From Periconia sp. R9002 (taxonomy: Eukaryota > Ascomycota > Dothideomycetes > Pleosporales > Periconiaceae), in contig JAMAHW010000032.1 of assembly GCA_023627715.1 (NCBI GenBank), forward strand, positions 248,001 to 312,000: a DNA stretch of 64,000 nt, written 5' to 3'. Within the stretch, counting starts at the first letter, position 1. Every line of letters begins with the position of its first letter. The notes beneath the pieces were generated by a model that was not told where the DNA came from, did no database searches, and worked only from the letters and a program-made list of their open reading frames with translations. Positions 24,652 through 37,133 of this stretch are shown one piece after another. The position numbers and the translations under genes were made by a program.

Positions 24652-24728
<77 letters not shown>
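24475..24728. repeat. (TGAT)n microsatellite interrupted by assembly gap
   Basis: Perfect TGAT tetranucleotide repeat on both sides of 99 Ns (24553-24651). At least 150 bp of repeat is visible. True length is unknown because the gap falls inside it. The QSIN-repeat peptides encoded across it are artefacts. Confidence 0.97.
24553..24651. other. Assembly gap (Ns)
   Basis: 99 undetermined bases flanked by the same TGAT repeat, so the assembler probably failed to cross a long microsatellite. The gap size may be arbitrary. Confidence 0.99.
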
Positions 24729-24731
<3 letters not shown>

Positions 24732-24893
24732 GTTGAATAAAGTCTTGAGGATATGCGTCGCAAGATCGACAGTCGAAAAAGAGAAAAAAAGGAAAATGAA
24801 CAAGACAAAAAAAACACCTAAAATATCTTCATCCACAACTCAACGTGCCGGATGACAGGAAGAAAAATGACGACGACTATATAGTGGATGTAC

Positions 24894-27250
24894 CTAGATC
24901 AATTCGCCCTCGCCCTCATCCACCTCTCCATCCTCGTCATCCCACTCGACATCCTCAGCCATTTCCTCGGCCTTCCTCTGCACCTCCGCCAGCCCAGACA
25001 TCTCCTCGACCCAGCCCTTCTCGTTGAGCGCGCGCTTCACAAACCCCCACTGGTCCTCCTCATACGCCTTGATGACCCTATCGCTGCACGCCGAGCAGCA
25101 ATCGTACGGCTGGCCCTTGACCTGGAGGTTGGAGAAGTTGTTGAGGTAGCCGCGGATGGTGTGCGGGACACTGCCGAGGGGGTGCACGAAGGGCGCTGGG
25201 AGGGAGGGGTGTGAGGAGGAGAGGGAGGTGGTGGTGACGATGGGATTGTTGGCTGCGTCGACGGGGGCGCGGGCTTTGGAGGGGTGTTGGAGGATGCTGA
25301 CGAGCAGTTCCACGAGGAGGCTGGAGGCTAAGGGTGCAACACCGGGCCGGGTCACGGTGCATTGTTGGTCTAGAGTTGCGTTGCTGAGGGACTGTTTGTT
25401 GGTTAGTCTGTGTTCTGTGGTGTATGGGCGGGGGAGCTGTTTACATCTGCAGGTGCAACTACATCGTTGCAGAAATAGCACCCTACTTCTTCTTCGCCGT
25501 TGGTTGAGTTGATTTTGAGGCCGTGCCTCATCACGACGTATGTGTCGAAGCCCAGTGCCGCGTTGAGAACTATTTTGCCCGATGATTTTCCCATGACGGT
25601 GGGCAGCCATCTACTTTCGCGCGTGTCCATGAGAAGGAAGATTGCGTCATGCTCATCTATAAGCTTCTTGAGCTTCTCAAAGTGGTTCTTCGTCTTCTCT
25701 TCGTCGGTGATGGGGTGCCCCAACATGGGGACTTCCATTACATGCCCAGCAGAGTCAACACCGGGATAAATCTCCTCCAGTGCGGCCGCCGCGCGTTCGG
25801 CTTTTTTGGCGCCTCCGTGCAAGCAGTCCTTGAAATCGAATAGGGGCTGTCGTACCGGGTTCGAAAAGCTGACATTCGCGTTGTCGATGAAGGTGATTTT
25901 CCTCACGCCCCATCCCATCAACGTTCGGGAGACGTAGGATCCCAGAGTACCGGCGCCGAGCAGTAAGCACTTGCAATTCTTGATCACGTCCAAATCTATG
26001 TTGGGCGCTATCCGCCATTTGATAAGTTTCAAGTTGAGGTCCACGGCTTGGTCGGCAAGCTTGCGTTCGTCCATGTACTCCGAAAGGTCAACGTTGCGAG
26101 ACGAGAGTTTCCCAGCATCATTACGCTCCCAGCCAGTGACCTTGGGCATCTTTGGTGCTTTCGGACTTGCTCCATCTTCTGTAGCTGACGAGGCTGCTGC
26201 TTCAGGAGGCGGATCGGATTGGAGCTGGAGGATTAAGGAGTGGGCATTATCTCGCTGGACATGGGTGTCACGATAACAAAGAATTTGTACATCGTTCAAA
26301 CGCCAACGCTGCCGTATCAACACCAGCAAATTCCGCAGTGGCCAGCCAGGATTCTCTTCGTATGTGGAAGGGTCGGCAAACGATACAAAGCGGTCTTCCT
26401 TATCCACGCCATCGAAGAAACCCTTTTCATAAGCATCCAGCCTCCCAATGACCCATCTGTAGCCAATCTCATGGCCATGTGTGGTGGGTATGTCGGGCAG
26501 TTCTTCACTATCCGTGTCCCCTCCACGCACTCGTTTGGCCAGAAAAAAGCCTCGCTGGCGGGTGTCGGAGCTGTATTTCCATGTCTGCACGGCATCAACG
26601 AGCTGTGTTGTCTCCTGGGAATTTAGCCGGCCGATGCCGCCTGATTGTCTCCATGCGGGTTCTGATTGGATCGCGGGGAAGGCGAAGTGATACGTGAACT
26701 TGTACTTTTTGAGGTTCGCGAAGGTGATGAGTGTGAAGGCGGAGAGGAGGGATGGGCACTCGTAGATGGATCCATCGTGGATAGCTTCCCAGATCTACGC
26801 CATGTTAGACTAACGGAACGGATATGGGTGGCGGAGGAAGAGGAAATGTACCGTTTGGCCGCACCTTTCGAGGGTTGCTGATCGGTCGAGGTTTTTAAAG
26901 TCTTCAATAGTATTGCAGTTTTTGATGATTCCCTCTGCGCGACAAAAGTTGGGTGGGGTGCTAGAGCGCTTGGGTCAGCCATATGGCGAGAGATGATGGA
27001 ACGGGCATTCTACAGACTCGTCTGATGTCAAGGCATTAGGGTGAATCTGAATGCGCATGGAGCGAGAGGTGTGGTCGTTGGGGCGCACTTCGTACAGGCC
27101 TAAGACCTTGCGGGCTGAGTCGTCGAGACGGTCATGGTTGATCTTGATGTGTGCTAGAGCAGCATAGAACTGAACGTCGACGTCGCTTTGCCAGGGCGCG
27201 TATCGAAGGGGCGTCGTAGTAGAACTAGCTGTTGATGATGGCGTAGTCAT
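24894..27250 (-). CDS. ATG7: Autophagy E1-like activating enzyme Atg7
   Basis: E1-like enzyme that activates Atg12 and Atg8 in autophagosome formation. Four exons: 27250-27014, about 26968-26852, 26794-25445 and 25391-24894, about 733 residues. The N-terminal domain reads [57 protein letters not shown] and [10 protein letters not shown]. The nucleotide-binding loop [15 protein letters not shown] is near residue 397. The catalytic cysteine is in [12 protein letters not shown], near residue 579, just after the last intron. The C-terminus has YDCCSACSD and an acidic tail. The first intron is the weak point: GTAGAA...CCCAAG (45 nt) keeps the frame, but a GTCTGT donor with a CTCTAG acceptor at 26961 also would. 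The gene is divergent from DCD1. Confidence 0.93.
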
Positions 27251-27734
27251 ATTGGAGGAGGAAGAATATATAGGGAAACAAGCTTCAGCTAGTATGCAGT
27301 AGGGAGGGCGTCGGCGGGTATGTATATGGCGAAGGTACCTAGGAGAAAGCAAGGCAACAATGAATGGCAAACGTAGCGGGCGCGTGCGATGAGGGAGTCA
27401 TAAGCAAGTGCTCAAGTAGAGAATTAATCATCGAGGGCTGGATAGTTGCAAATCCAAGGTCACGGGGGTGGTAGGCACGCGTGTGAATGTCTCAGGTGTA
27501 GCTTGAGAGAGGAGGTCACATTACATGTACATACATACCAACAATGTAGCTGAGGTAACCTTGTATACTATGCGATACCCCGCTCTGACGAATGATGGCG
27601 GGGCATCCCTGCCAAGACGGTCCCATCCGAATCGACGCGACATTTTACTTGGACGCGTTTCTTTCACTAATTACTCTCAACTCAGATACCACATCACAGC
27701 ATACACGCTTGCTTCATACAAAACCACGGGAATC
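27251..27734. promoter_or_regulatory. Divergent intergenic region ATG7 / DCD1
   Basis: 484 bp between the two start codons, holding both promoters and 5' UTRs. I see no clear TATA box or named motif. Shared control is inference from geometry. Confidence 0.45.
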
Positions 27735-28900
27735 ATGTTTATCGGGCTCTGCGGAGGCAAACTACACCATCTCCCCCCTATCCTCACCTTCGATAATAAT
27801 TGATCTTCTCAGGCATCTGCGCGGGCAAGAACACCATTGCATCCTATCTAGTCGAAGAGCATGGGTTCAAGAGAATCCACCTCAACCGTCCTACTGCCAC
27901 CCCCGCCGTCGAAAAGTCTGCCTCCAATGCTCACGTCTCATCCCTCCATCCCACTCCCACCGATGATCGCTATACTTTTGCAAACGTAGATACACTACTC
28001 GACTTCGTGACCCTGCGCTGGAGGGAGAGGTTTGTAACCACCGACATCTGGGATGACAAGGTCGTCGATGGCTTACTACGCCGCCCCTTTTTCTTGCTCG
28101 TGAGCGTCGATGCCCCCGTAAGCACCCGATGGCAACGCTTCAAAGACCGATGCGCTACCAACCACCTCACCCCCCCTACCCTCGAAGAGTTTGTTCTGAG
28201 GAACGATGACCACCTCTTCGCCCCCGATACCGGCCTTCAAGTCCTATTTGAACGAGCCCAGTTGAAACTACTCAATTCGACGACACTGCTTCCGCCCCTG
28301 TACTCCGCCCTGAATGCCCTCGATCTTCCAAACGAGGCGCGTCTTCGCCCCAGCTGGGACCAGTACTTTATGCAGCTCGCAGACCTCGCTGCACATAGAA
28401 GCAACTGCATGAAGAGGCGCGTTGGCTGCGTTGTAGTACGGGAGAAGAGGGTCATCAGCACTGGCTACAACGGCACACCTAGGGGTATGACCAACTGCAA
28501 TGAAGGGGGATGCTCGCGCTGCAACAGCGCTGCAAAGGGTGGTGCTGATCTGTCCGCCTGCCTATGCCTCCATGCCGAGGAGAATGCTCTTCTGGAGGCC
28601 GGGCGTGACCGTATCGGCGAGAATGCCACATTGTACTGCAACACCTGTCCCTGCCTTACTTGCAGTGTCAAAATCACCCAGGTCGGCATCAGTGAAGTTG
28701 TTTACAATCAGGGCTATTTGGTAGATACAAAGACGGCGGAGATTTTTGCTGAAAGTGGCGTTCGTCTTCGACAGTTCACACCGCCTCGGGAAGGACTCGT
28801 GCATCTTTCGCAGAACTCGTTCCATAGCCCAAGCTCTACTACGGTGGATGACGCACGGCAGGTCCTAGACGATAGCAACTTTGTCCGCCCACTTAGATGA
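27735..28900 (+). CDS. DCD1: Deoxycytidylate (dCMP) deaminase
   Basis: Converts dCMP to dUMP, feeding thymidylate synthesis. Two exons: a 22-nt first exon (27735-27756) encoding MFIGLCG, and 27813-28900, total 369 residues. The N-terminal half is the P-loop kinase-like domain usual in fungal DCD1; its loop is rebuilt across the intron (GLCGGICAGKNTIASYL). The C-terminal half is the zinc deaminase: RSNCMKRRVGCVVV, STGYNGTPRGMTNC, the active-site HAE in CLHAEENALLEAG, and the zinc cysteines in CPCLTCSVKI. The intron (27757-27812) begins GCAAAC rather than GT. The phase fits only with this GC-AG splice, and no GT alternative rebuilds the family N-terminus. Divergent from ATG7. Confidence 0.93.
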
Positions 28901-29378
28901 AATGAGATAATCACTAAGATTAATCTCAGCGGCAGACAATAATAAGCAGTTGGCACTTCATGCCAATTTTTCGAACGCTTCTGAATTTTCCTTGCTTTTC
29001 CCAAGCCATCGTCGGTCGATGTCTCGTATTAGGCTTATCTCAGTGAACTCAGCCGTCTAATCAACTTTGTGGGATGACAAATGCCGATTTGACGTCTAAG
29101 GGATTTATTATAATTTATTAGAAAGAACTCTATCTTTCATTTCTCAATTTTTATCTATAACCTGAGTAAAAAATCTCCATTTTGCTAACAAATTTGGACA
29201 AGTAGGGCCATCTCTTCGCCTAGCTAATATTAGGGACACCGCCACGCCTGCATGACTAGTGTGGCTGAGCCGTAGGTGGGGGCCGATAAATACATGTGAT
29301 CCACCACCCTTCCGTCTCATTTACACGTTGCACAGTTTCGATTTCCAACTTTTATTTCGTCATGTCGTAGCAGGAGGG
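28901..29378. other. Intergenic before HET gene 2
   Basis: AT-rich patch around 29095-29200, otherwise plain. It holds the DCD1 3' flank and the HET gene 2 promoter. An upstream in-frame ATG at 29259 would add 40 residues to HET gene 2. Confidence 0.45.
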
Positions 29379-31610
29379 ATGGCAATCAGCAACATCTATA
29401 CGCCGTTGAAGTCACGGGGGCGAACCATTCGACTTTTGAACCTACACCCTGGCCCGTTTCATGACCCCATCAATGCTACTCTAATTGAGAGCACCATTGA
29501 AGAAGCTGCACGCAATGGATACACAACTATTTCCTACACATGGGGAAGCATCGATACGACTAGACAGGTTCTCATCCAATGCAATGAAACTCAGTATTCT
29601 GTTTCTGAGAATCTTTTCGACATTCTCCGCCGGCTGAGACGGCCTGACCTCCCAATCATTGTCTGGGCAGATGCTCTGTGTATCAACCAAGCTGATATGG
29701 CAGAGCGGACTCATCAGGTCGGTCTTATGGGCGAAATATACAAGAATAGCTCCGAAACCGCGATATGGCTTGGCGAACCAGCTATAGATGATGACATGTT
29801 CGATCGCTTCCGCCATTGCCTCTCCAAAGAGAACCTCGCATCCATATCGAAAGGTGGCCCGCCTCGAATAGCTTGGCAAGGGAACAAGCGAGACAGAAAA
29901 CTTCTTCAAGAATATCTCTACTCATTGGGAGATACTTGGCAGGGCTCAGGAAAAGAGTTGGGTGCGCGAGATGATGTCTTTGGGGCTTTCTGCCTCATAC
30001 AGAGTATCGCGGACGGTACCAGTGCGCCTTTGTTCAAACGATTCGAAATCCGGGGGAAGATTGGTTCCCCTTTCTTAGGACTTGAGTCGAAGGCTGATGG
30101 AATTTTGGATGGATTAAGACGGTTGATGAGATCACCTTGGGTGAGTATTCCCGCTATCTTCTGATGCACAATCAAGTCACCATTTGGGATTATTGTGTTC
30201 AGAAAATTCCAAAAATCACTTACCTTATCGAAGCTGACAATGTATTCACAGTGGCAACGAATATGGGTGATTCAGGAGACAGTATTGGCATGCAAAGCCA
30301 CCGTGCATTTCGGCATGCTCTCGGCTCCATGGTCAATGCTGGCTACCGCTGCAGCTCGCTGGGCGCGGGACCACCATTCGCTCTGCCTAGATCTTTCGGG
30401 AACTTTTCAAGGTCACGATGTATTAAACCAGTTCAGTAACGCAGTCCTTCAAATTGCTGGAACTCGCAACGATCATCAAAATTCGGCAACGGGATCTACT
30501 TTACTTTCATTGCTCTGGAAATTCCGACCGCTGGAAGCAAGTGACAAACGTGACAAGGTCTACGCATTGATAGGATTGACGACGGATTGGCAACGGCGTC
30601 CGCCCATGGAGCCAAATTATAACATCGACACGGCCACGGTGTTTCTCCGGACAACCGTCAACAACGTTCATCGACACCAATCACTAACAGTACTTGCCGG
30701 TGATCTTGAAGCCACGCTCAACCGAAAAAGGATAACCGGTTTACCTTCTTGGGTGATGGACTGGTCACTTCCCTGCCTGCCCCAAGAAATCAACAGAGTC
30801 GCTTCACTCGGCATCTACAACGCGAGCGGCAGTCGACGCGGCCCCGTGCGCCTCCACCGAAAAGAATCAATCCTAGAAATGGAAGGCGTCTACGTCGACT
30901 CCATCATCGCCGTGGGCAACGTAAGTCGCCACACGCAAATCAGCGACACGCACGCCGTGATCCGCGAGTGGAACTGGATGTGCCGGGCGCAGGAACGCAA
31001 ACGCAGAAGCGCCCGCTACCCCCTCACGCAAGGGACCTACCAAGACGCCTTCTGGCGCACCCTCATCGGCGACCAGGTCCACGTCGCCACGGACTCCACC
31101 CTCAAGCACCGCCGCGCCACGCCAGAAGACGAGAGTTCGTTCCGCTCCTGGTACATGTGGTCGCGCTGCATCTCGCGCGACACCATCGACCGGCGCGCCG
31201 CCTTCTCCGAGCAGGATCTCGCAGAGGGCATCGCGTCCATCAACTACTCGCTCAAAACCGCGACCGCGTCGCGGCGCTTCTTCATCACGAGGCAGGGGTT
31301 CATGGGCATCGGACCCAAGACGACGGAACCCGGCGACGTCGTGTACACGGTTAAGAACAGCCGCGTGCCGTTTGTCCTGCGCCTCGCTGCCAATCGGGAA
31401 TCTTCTCGTGGTTCCTCTTCCTCGCTGTGGCAGAGTTCGCAGTGGCAGACCCTCATCGACGGCTCTACCAAGTTCAAAAACAACGAGAGGAGGTCGAGGA
31501 AGTCGGGGGCGAATTTCCGGTTGGTTGGGGATTGCTTTGTGTATGGGGCTATGGATGGCGAGTTTTTTCAAAAGGGGGACGAGTTGGTGGAGAAGGTGTA
31601 TCTGGTTTGA
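29379..31610 (+). CDS. HET-domain (heterokaryon incompatibility) protein 2
   Basis: Exons 29379-30140 and 30252-31610 (intron GTGAGT...CACAG, 111 nt) give 706 residues. The HET domain is N-terminal: IRLLNLHPG, YTTISYTWGS, PIIVWADALCINQADMAERTHQV and GEIYKNSSETAIWLGE (about residues 12-130). After the intron comes WQRIWVIQETVLA, the second conserved block, then DKVYALIGLT and LPSWVMDWSLP. The likely role is a cell-death domain in non-self recognition, as for the other HET gene in this window. From about 30770 the coding sequence becomes much richer in G+C than the first 1.4 kb. I chose the ATG at 29379 because HET proteins of this type start shortly before the RLLxLxPG block. Confidence 0.92.
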
Positions 31611-34600
31611 CAGTTCCCCCTTCATGGAGAGAGGAAGAGAAAGGAAGTAATACCCACTGTTTTCTCCCCGTTTTCTTGTTTGTTTTGAATTTACGACGCT
31701 GAAACTCTTGAGATACCCCCTTCTTCCCGTTATCTTCTCAGTCAATAATTCAATCCTTTTATAGTACGGTACCCAAACATGCAAGTGTATGTATGTACGT
31801 TATGTAAGTTAGTAATTGTCCTACTAACAAGTACTTGTTGTTCAGTCTATACGCAGCAAACAAAATCGCGAACCGCAAAGGTGAGACCCCCCAATCAATT
31901 AATTACATTTTTCAATGTTCCACATCCAAAATACTCTTAAGACAAGAAAAAGAGAAGAGTTTTTTCTTTCCCGACTACGACTTCTCTCTCCTTCCTACTC
32001 ACTCCTAGACACACACACCCTCTCTAAAAAAAGACCCTATAAATATCAGAAAATACAAACTATTACATACTCATCCTTCCTTACCTCCTAACCCTAACTA
32101 TACTAGGACTTCCTTATACTTGTATACTTTTCTGTCTCTCTCTTTTTTTTCTTTTTTGGGGTTGAAGTATAAGAAAGGGGGGGATAGGTGTAGATGTATA
32201 GGTGTGTGTGTAGGTTCTGTTTCTAGGATTTTACGGGGAAGAGAAAAGGAAGGGAAGGGGGTGGAAGGAAGGAAGGGGGGTTAAGTGTTGTAATGTATAG
32301 GATTGAAATATGTGCCTTATTTTTTCTTCAATCATTTTTTACGAAGGAGGGAAAGAAAAAAAAAACACTTTAATTTGATTTTTTTCTAACATAGGCTGGG
32401 CGATTCGGGCGGTCAACGGAGGAGGAGGAGGAGGACCAACGGTTGGTCTCACTGCATAGGTACTTACTACAATGATGTAACATTGTGACTTCTATGAACC
32501 ATTTTCTTTATTTTCATTTTTTAATAAATGGCAAGATACGTGTGTATGGTACATATATAGAGTTGTTCGTGATTGCGAGTTTTTCCCTGCGTTGGATATC
32601 GCGAGGAGTACAGTACTCTGCGAGATGATTGTCTGATAATTTATTTTTCGTATTTGTCGTGATGTACAAGGTTTAATTTACCCTCCGCCAAAAAACGATG
32701 GATCATAATCCGTAGCAGCAGCAACAAAGGGGAGAAGGGGGAATCACATGAAGAGTCTTCACCCTGACGAAGAAGAGACGTACACACAGCGAAGTGAATG
32801 TTGTAAGGGTGTATACAGGTGCATGCGTGTGTGTGTGGAGTTGCGAGCAGAAAGGCCACTCGAAAAACAATCCACGGCTCGGGGGGCATCGATTGACCTA
32901 CGGTAGACAGACAAGTGAGTTCACCCATTCACTGCTTACCAAACAATTACACAGGTAGGTATCTAGTCTACCACGACGACGAAGCCATCCATGGGTCTAT
33001 TGATAAAACTAGTCGAAAGAACGTGAACCCCCACGCACATGTTGCACCTAACCCAATTGACCAATGATGGAGCTGAATCGAGAAGTGTCTGGACTCCTTT
33101 GAGATCCTCGGTTTGGTGTTGCTGCGTGCTTTCCGTGTGCGTGTTCTCTCTGCGGCAGCATGTGCAATTGTGCCAGCGGTGAGCCATGTTGGCTGATAAG
33201 ACGGACATGATATGTGGAGGAGAAAGCGGAGCTAGGTGGAGAAAGAGCAGCAGCTTGGCGGAGGGCCTCAATGGTTGCCTACATGTGTATGTATGTGCGC
33301 GTGTACGTTCAAGATATTGCTGCCTGCGGGCTCGCTGGAAGATCAAAAAGAGGCACGCAGGTCAGTGTCGTCCAACTAACCTCTTCAACAAAGGCGTTCG
33401 CCCCCGGTCGGACGGCAGCCTCATCCCGGTCTTGTTGAGCTTTCGCATGCAAAGCGAGAGGCATGGCATTGGCGTAGGATTGACGGACGGGTGGATCATT
33501 CCATCAGCCACAACAGGTGTCTGCCCTGCCATGCTGGCGGCTGCATAAGCACGTGAAAGTATCGGTCAGGATAGGGACAGTTTGAAGGGCTGCGTTCACT
33601 CCACTGACACTGACAAGGTGCAGAGGCCACGCCGCTCCTGTTTGGTTGTGTATTTTCCAATGCGATCAATGCAGGCGGCGGGCAATTGTGGGGCGACGGA
33701 GTTGCCATACCGAGGTGTGCTTTTGATTGTCGGCAACATCTGATGGATGCATTCACTTGAAAACACTCGAGAACGGAGCAGCGTGCGACGGAGAGGATGC
33801 CATTGGCACGGGGGGGGAGTGGTGACTAAGCGGATCTCGCCTAGCTACGCGAGCGAAGTGATCTCTCTTCACATGATGATGATGATGATGCTCGCCCGTT
33901 TTTTCCTGTGATTCTCAACACGCTGCCTTGACGCCATCTGCTGCCCCCTGCCCTGCCCTACCCTGCCCTGCATTACCGACCACAGTGCAACAGCCTGCCG
34001 GTTATCATCATTACTCGCTTCTCTGCAATGGGGACTAAGTTACCGTTGTACGACTGGTCTTGCTTTCGATAAGGCAACGGGATGGGCGGGGTCCAATCTT
34101 TTTCCATCCAGACTCACCGTTGAGGGAGAATACGCCATGCAACAACCCCTCTTTTTGAATCCAAATATATCAGTTGCGCCATCTATTTCGTTGAGATGAA
34201 TGGTTGGGCTCGCGTCCCGGTCCAACCCAACCCAACCATGCTGCTCCAGCAATAATGCCATGCTGTTCCGTTGTTGGAGACAGATCGGGGATGCCAACTT
34301 GACGTTATGGTCTTGACAACATTACCATTCCAATGCCATCGCCCTGGGGTACCGTTCAAAGGAACCGCACGGGAAGCTGGATGGGCTTCGGTTCATATGC
34401 CTCAATATCTAGCTAGAGAGGTGGCCGGGGGGTGCGGATTGGATTTAGGGAGAGGAATACAAAACAAGCGCGCGCGGCGTACATGCGATATCCACAGGAC
34501 GTGTAGAAGTTGGTGATGCGACGAGGATAGTGTGGTATTGGTCTAGCCCTTATCTTGGACCTTGTCTGTGCCATTCCTCGGAGCCGTGACGTTTGACAGC

Positions 34601-35506
34601 ACTTGAGAGGATAGCTGGCCCGTGCGCCTTTCACATGTCAGACGCAGCACAAGGCTCAGCATCAGTGGAATGAAGACTGGAATGGATGAACGAATGCTTG
34701 AATGGAGTGACTGACAGGAGACTGGCAGACCGGATGAATGAAGGTGGAGTGCACGATAGGTAGATGGATGCAGGGCATGGATGGATGAATGCGGGCTTGC
34801 ATTTGCATTGCATTTGCTGTTTCCCATGCGTCAATCAGAGGACCCAATTCAACAACCTTTTCTTACCTACATGGCCAAATTAGCATGCCAGAGCTGCGTA
34901 TAACTGGGCTCGCCGTCGCTCTGGCTCCCCTCTGTCATTTGCATTCCCACTTTTCTTACTTTCTCCCCCTCCTCCAGAAGCCAAAGGATACAGAGGAAGT
35001 CCGAAGAAAAAGGTGCGTACGATACATTATCCAGTACAGACAAGGCATGCATATGTACCTGTACATACATATACATGTACATGCATCAATGTTATGTATC
35101 TGATGGTTATCGATAAGTCCCACTCACTACCCACTCGCACGCACCACCTCACTTTCACATGTCACACACTTCACACCACCAGTCCGCTCGCCCCTCCCAC
35201 TTCCCACGTCCGTCCCATCTGAACATGTTTCTGGCGCCATCCTGGGCCCAAGGCCGCCGCCGCCGCCGCCGTTTTCAGCAGCCCTGTTCGTCATTTCCCA
35301 ACACCATCCATCCATAAATATTCTCCAGCTCCCTCTTCTCTCCCTCCGCATCGTATACTGTATATCCCACTTCCACCTTCAGCTCCGCTCCGCTACCCAT
35401 TCGCGCCAACCTTCTAACTCCATCCAACCCCCCAGCAACCCGTCAGTTACCATTCTAAACCCACAGTCACATTTTTTGAATCGACCCCCACGCACTTTTG
35501 CACAAG
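31611..35506. other. Long gene-free stretch upstream of CAP20
   Basis: Nearly 3.9 kb without a supported gene. It holds pyrimidine and purine tracts (31920-32360), an ATG-trinucleotide run (33872-33890), a CCCTG-type run (33945-33970), a GCC run (35252-35269) and a long CT-rich leader before the perilipin gene. Several 60-130 codon frames lack any domain. A long regulated promoter or an unannotated non-coding transcript is possible but unsupported. Confidence 0.5.
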
Positions 35507-36172
35507 ATGCCTCACGTAGAGCACGTCAACGGCGAGTCCCATGACGAGACCCCCATGACCAACGGCGAGAAGCCGCACTCCAAGGTCTTGTCTGTAAGTC
35601 CATTTTTCCCTACTTCCCTCGTTCCAATTGAACCTCAAACCCCCCTACCAACCTTTCCCTCCATCACCACCCCAAACTAACAACCCCCGCAGCACCTCTC
35701 CACCTACCCCGTCTTGAACGACACCTACAGCGCCTACAAATCGCACCCCTACGGACAAAAATCTCTCTCCCTGGCTCACCAAACCTACGTCCGCTTCGTC
35801 GCGCCCCTCCACCCTTACCTACAAACACCCTACTCGTACGTGTCGCCGTACCTGACGCGGGCCGACGAGCTCGGCGACACGGGGCTCAGCAAGGTCGACT
35901 CGCGCTTCCCCATTGTCAAGGAGGACACGAGCAAGCTCAAGGAGACGGTCGTCGGCTACGTGCACGCGCCGCTGCAGCTCGTGGGTCAGGGCAAGGAGTA
36001 TGTGCTTGACACGTGGAAGGAGGAGTATAAGAATACCAAGGGCGAGGATGGAATTGTGAAGAATGTCAAGGCGCTTATTAGCACTGAGTTGAAGCTTGGC
36101 GTTGATGGGTTCCATTTTGCTCTTTCGTTACTGAGGCAGGGGAAGCAGGAGGTTAATAAGAAGGTGAATTGA
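35507..36172 (+). CDS. CAP20: Perilipin-like lipid-droplet protein (CAP20/MPL1 family)
   Basis: Lipid-droplet coat protein of filamentous fungi, involved in lipid storage and, in plant pathogens, in appressorium turgor. Exons 35507-35593 and 35693-36172 (intron GTAAGT...CCGCAG, 99 nt) give 188 residues, the usual family size. Key blocks are HLSTYPVLNDTYSAYKSHPYG, which spans the intron, then SLSLAHQTYVRFVAPLHPYL, PYSYVSPYLTRADELGD, LSKVDSRFPIVKEDT and GKEYVLDTWKEEY. The N-terminal 25 residues are polar and variable, as is normal for the family. A CT-rich leader of more than 200 bp precedes the ATG. Confidence 0.9.
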
Positions 36173-37133
36173 GAGATATTGCGCGCTTGATGAGGGGAGT
36201 AGAGGGGGTGTGGTGAGGGCGAGGGGGGTGTTTACTGTTCGTTTACTCTTTTTTCCGTTATTCTAGATACCTGTTTGTTTTGTTTTCAGGGGGCACGTGG
36301 CTCAACGCGTGCTGTGGATGTACAGGGATATTTCCATGGCGGTTTCGATTGTTTGTTCAATTGTGTTACAACTAAAGGGGGATTTCTTTTCGATGGTTAC
36401 GTACTCGGCATAGACTGAAAATAATTTCATGGCAAGGCTTTTTCTTTTCTTTGTTGCTAGTCATTCCTATCGACACCCACAGAAGTTACGGACACCCCCC
36501 CCCCTGTTCTACAAGGGAGTTGACTAATGTTAAACATGGAGTTTTTTTTTGTATGAGAGCATGATGTTTTCGTATGAAAAGAACCGATTATATACCCCCT
36601 TGATGACGATTGGTTTCAACGGGGGGACAAAGGCGGGGGGAGGTGTCCGTCACTTTGGGGTGTCGATAGAACATACATGTACATACATGTACCAATGCAT
36701 GAGATATGACCGTGATGCTTCGTTCTGGGGGGTGGATATTTGACTCGGAAGAAGATTGTGATGTTCTTTTTGTTCGAAAGGGATACATGCTTGTCGGAAA
36801 GGAAAATAACCATTCATTCGATACATAGATATCGTTCGTCATGATGGGGGGGGGGGGCATTTTGGATGCTGTGGAGGAGGAGAGAAAACATGAGCAAAGG
36901 TTGATCCTGGGTGCATTTTTTGTAGTTTCCCCTTTGTTGATAAAAACTACAGCCCCCCCTCACATGCCCACCAGCCAGCCAGCCGTCCGTTAACGTTAAC
37001 CACACCAAAATAAAAAAAGGAAACGTTTTGTTCGAACGCCGACTCCCCCTTTCATTTCTCAGTGCCAGCTAGTTTTAGTTACACCGTTTTCGAATCGTCC
37101 TCTCGCTTCCTTCTCCCCCTTCACTGATCCACT
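36173..37133. other. Intergenic between convergent CAP20 and RPL27
   Basis: 3' flanks of two convergent genes. Contains homopolymer runs of C (36497-36506) and G (about 36846-36857). No gene is seen. Confidence 0.5.

Noticed and set aside
24475..24728. CRISPR-like or satellite array
   Set aside because: Pure tetranucleotide repeat with no spacers, in a eukaryotic genome.
24404..24836. QSIN-repeat proteins across the N gap
   Set aside because: Translation of a TGAT microsatellite and Ns, not a gene.
30749..31354. 201-codon Arg/His/Pro-rich + frame
   Set aside because: Shadow frame of the GC-rich part of HET gene 2.
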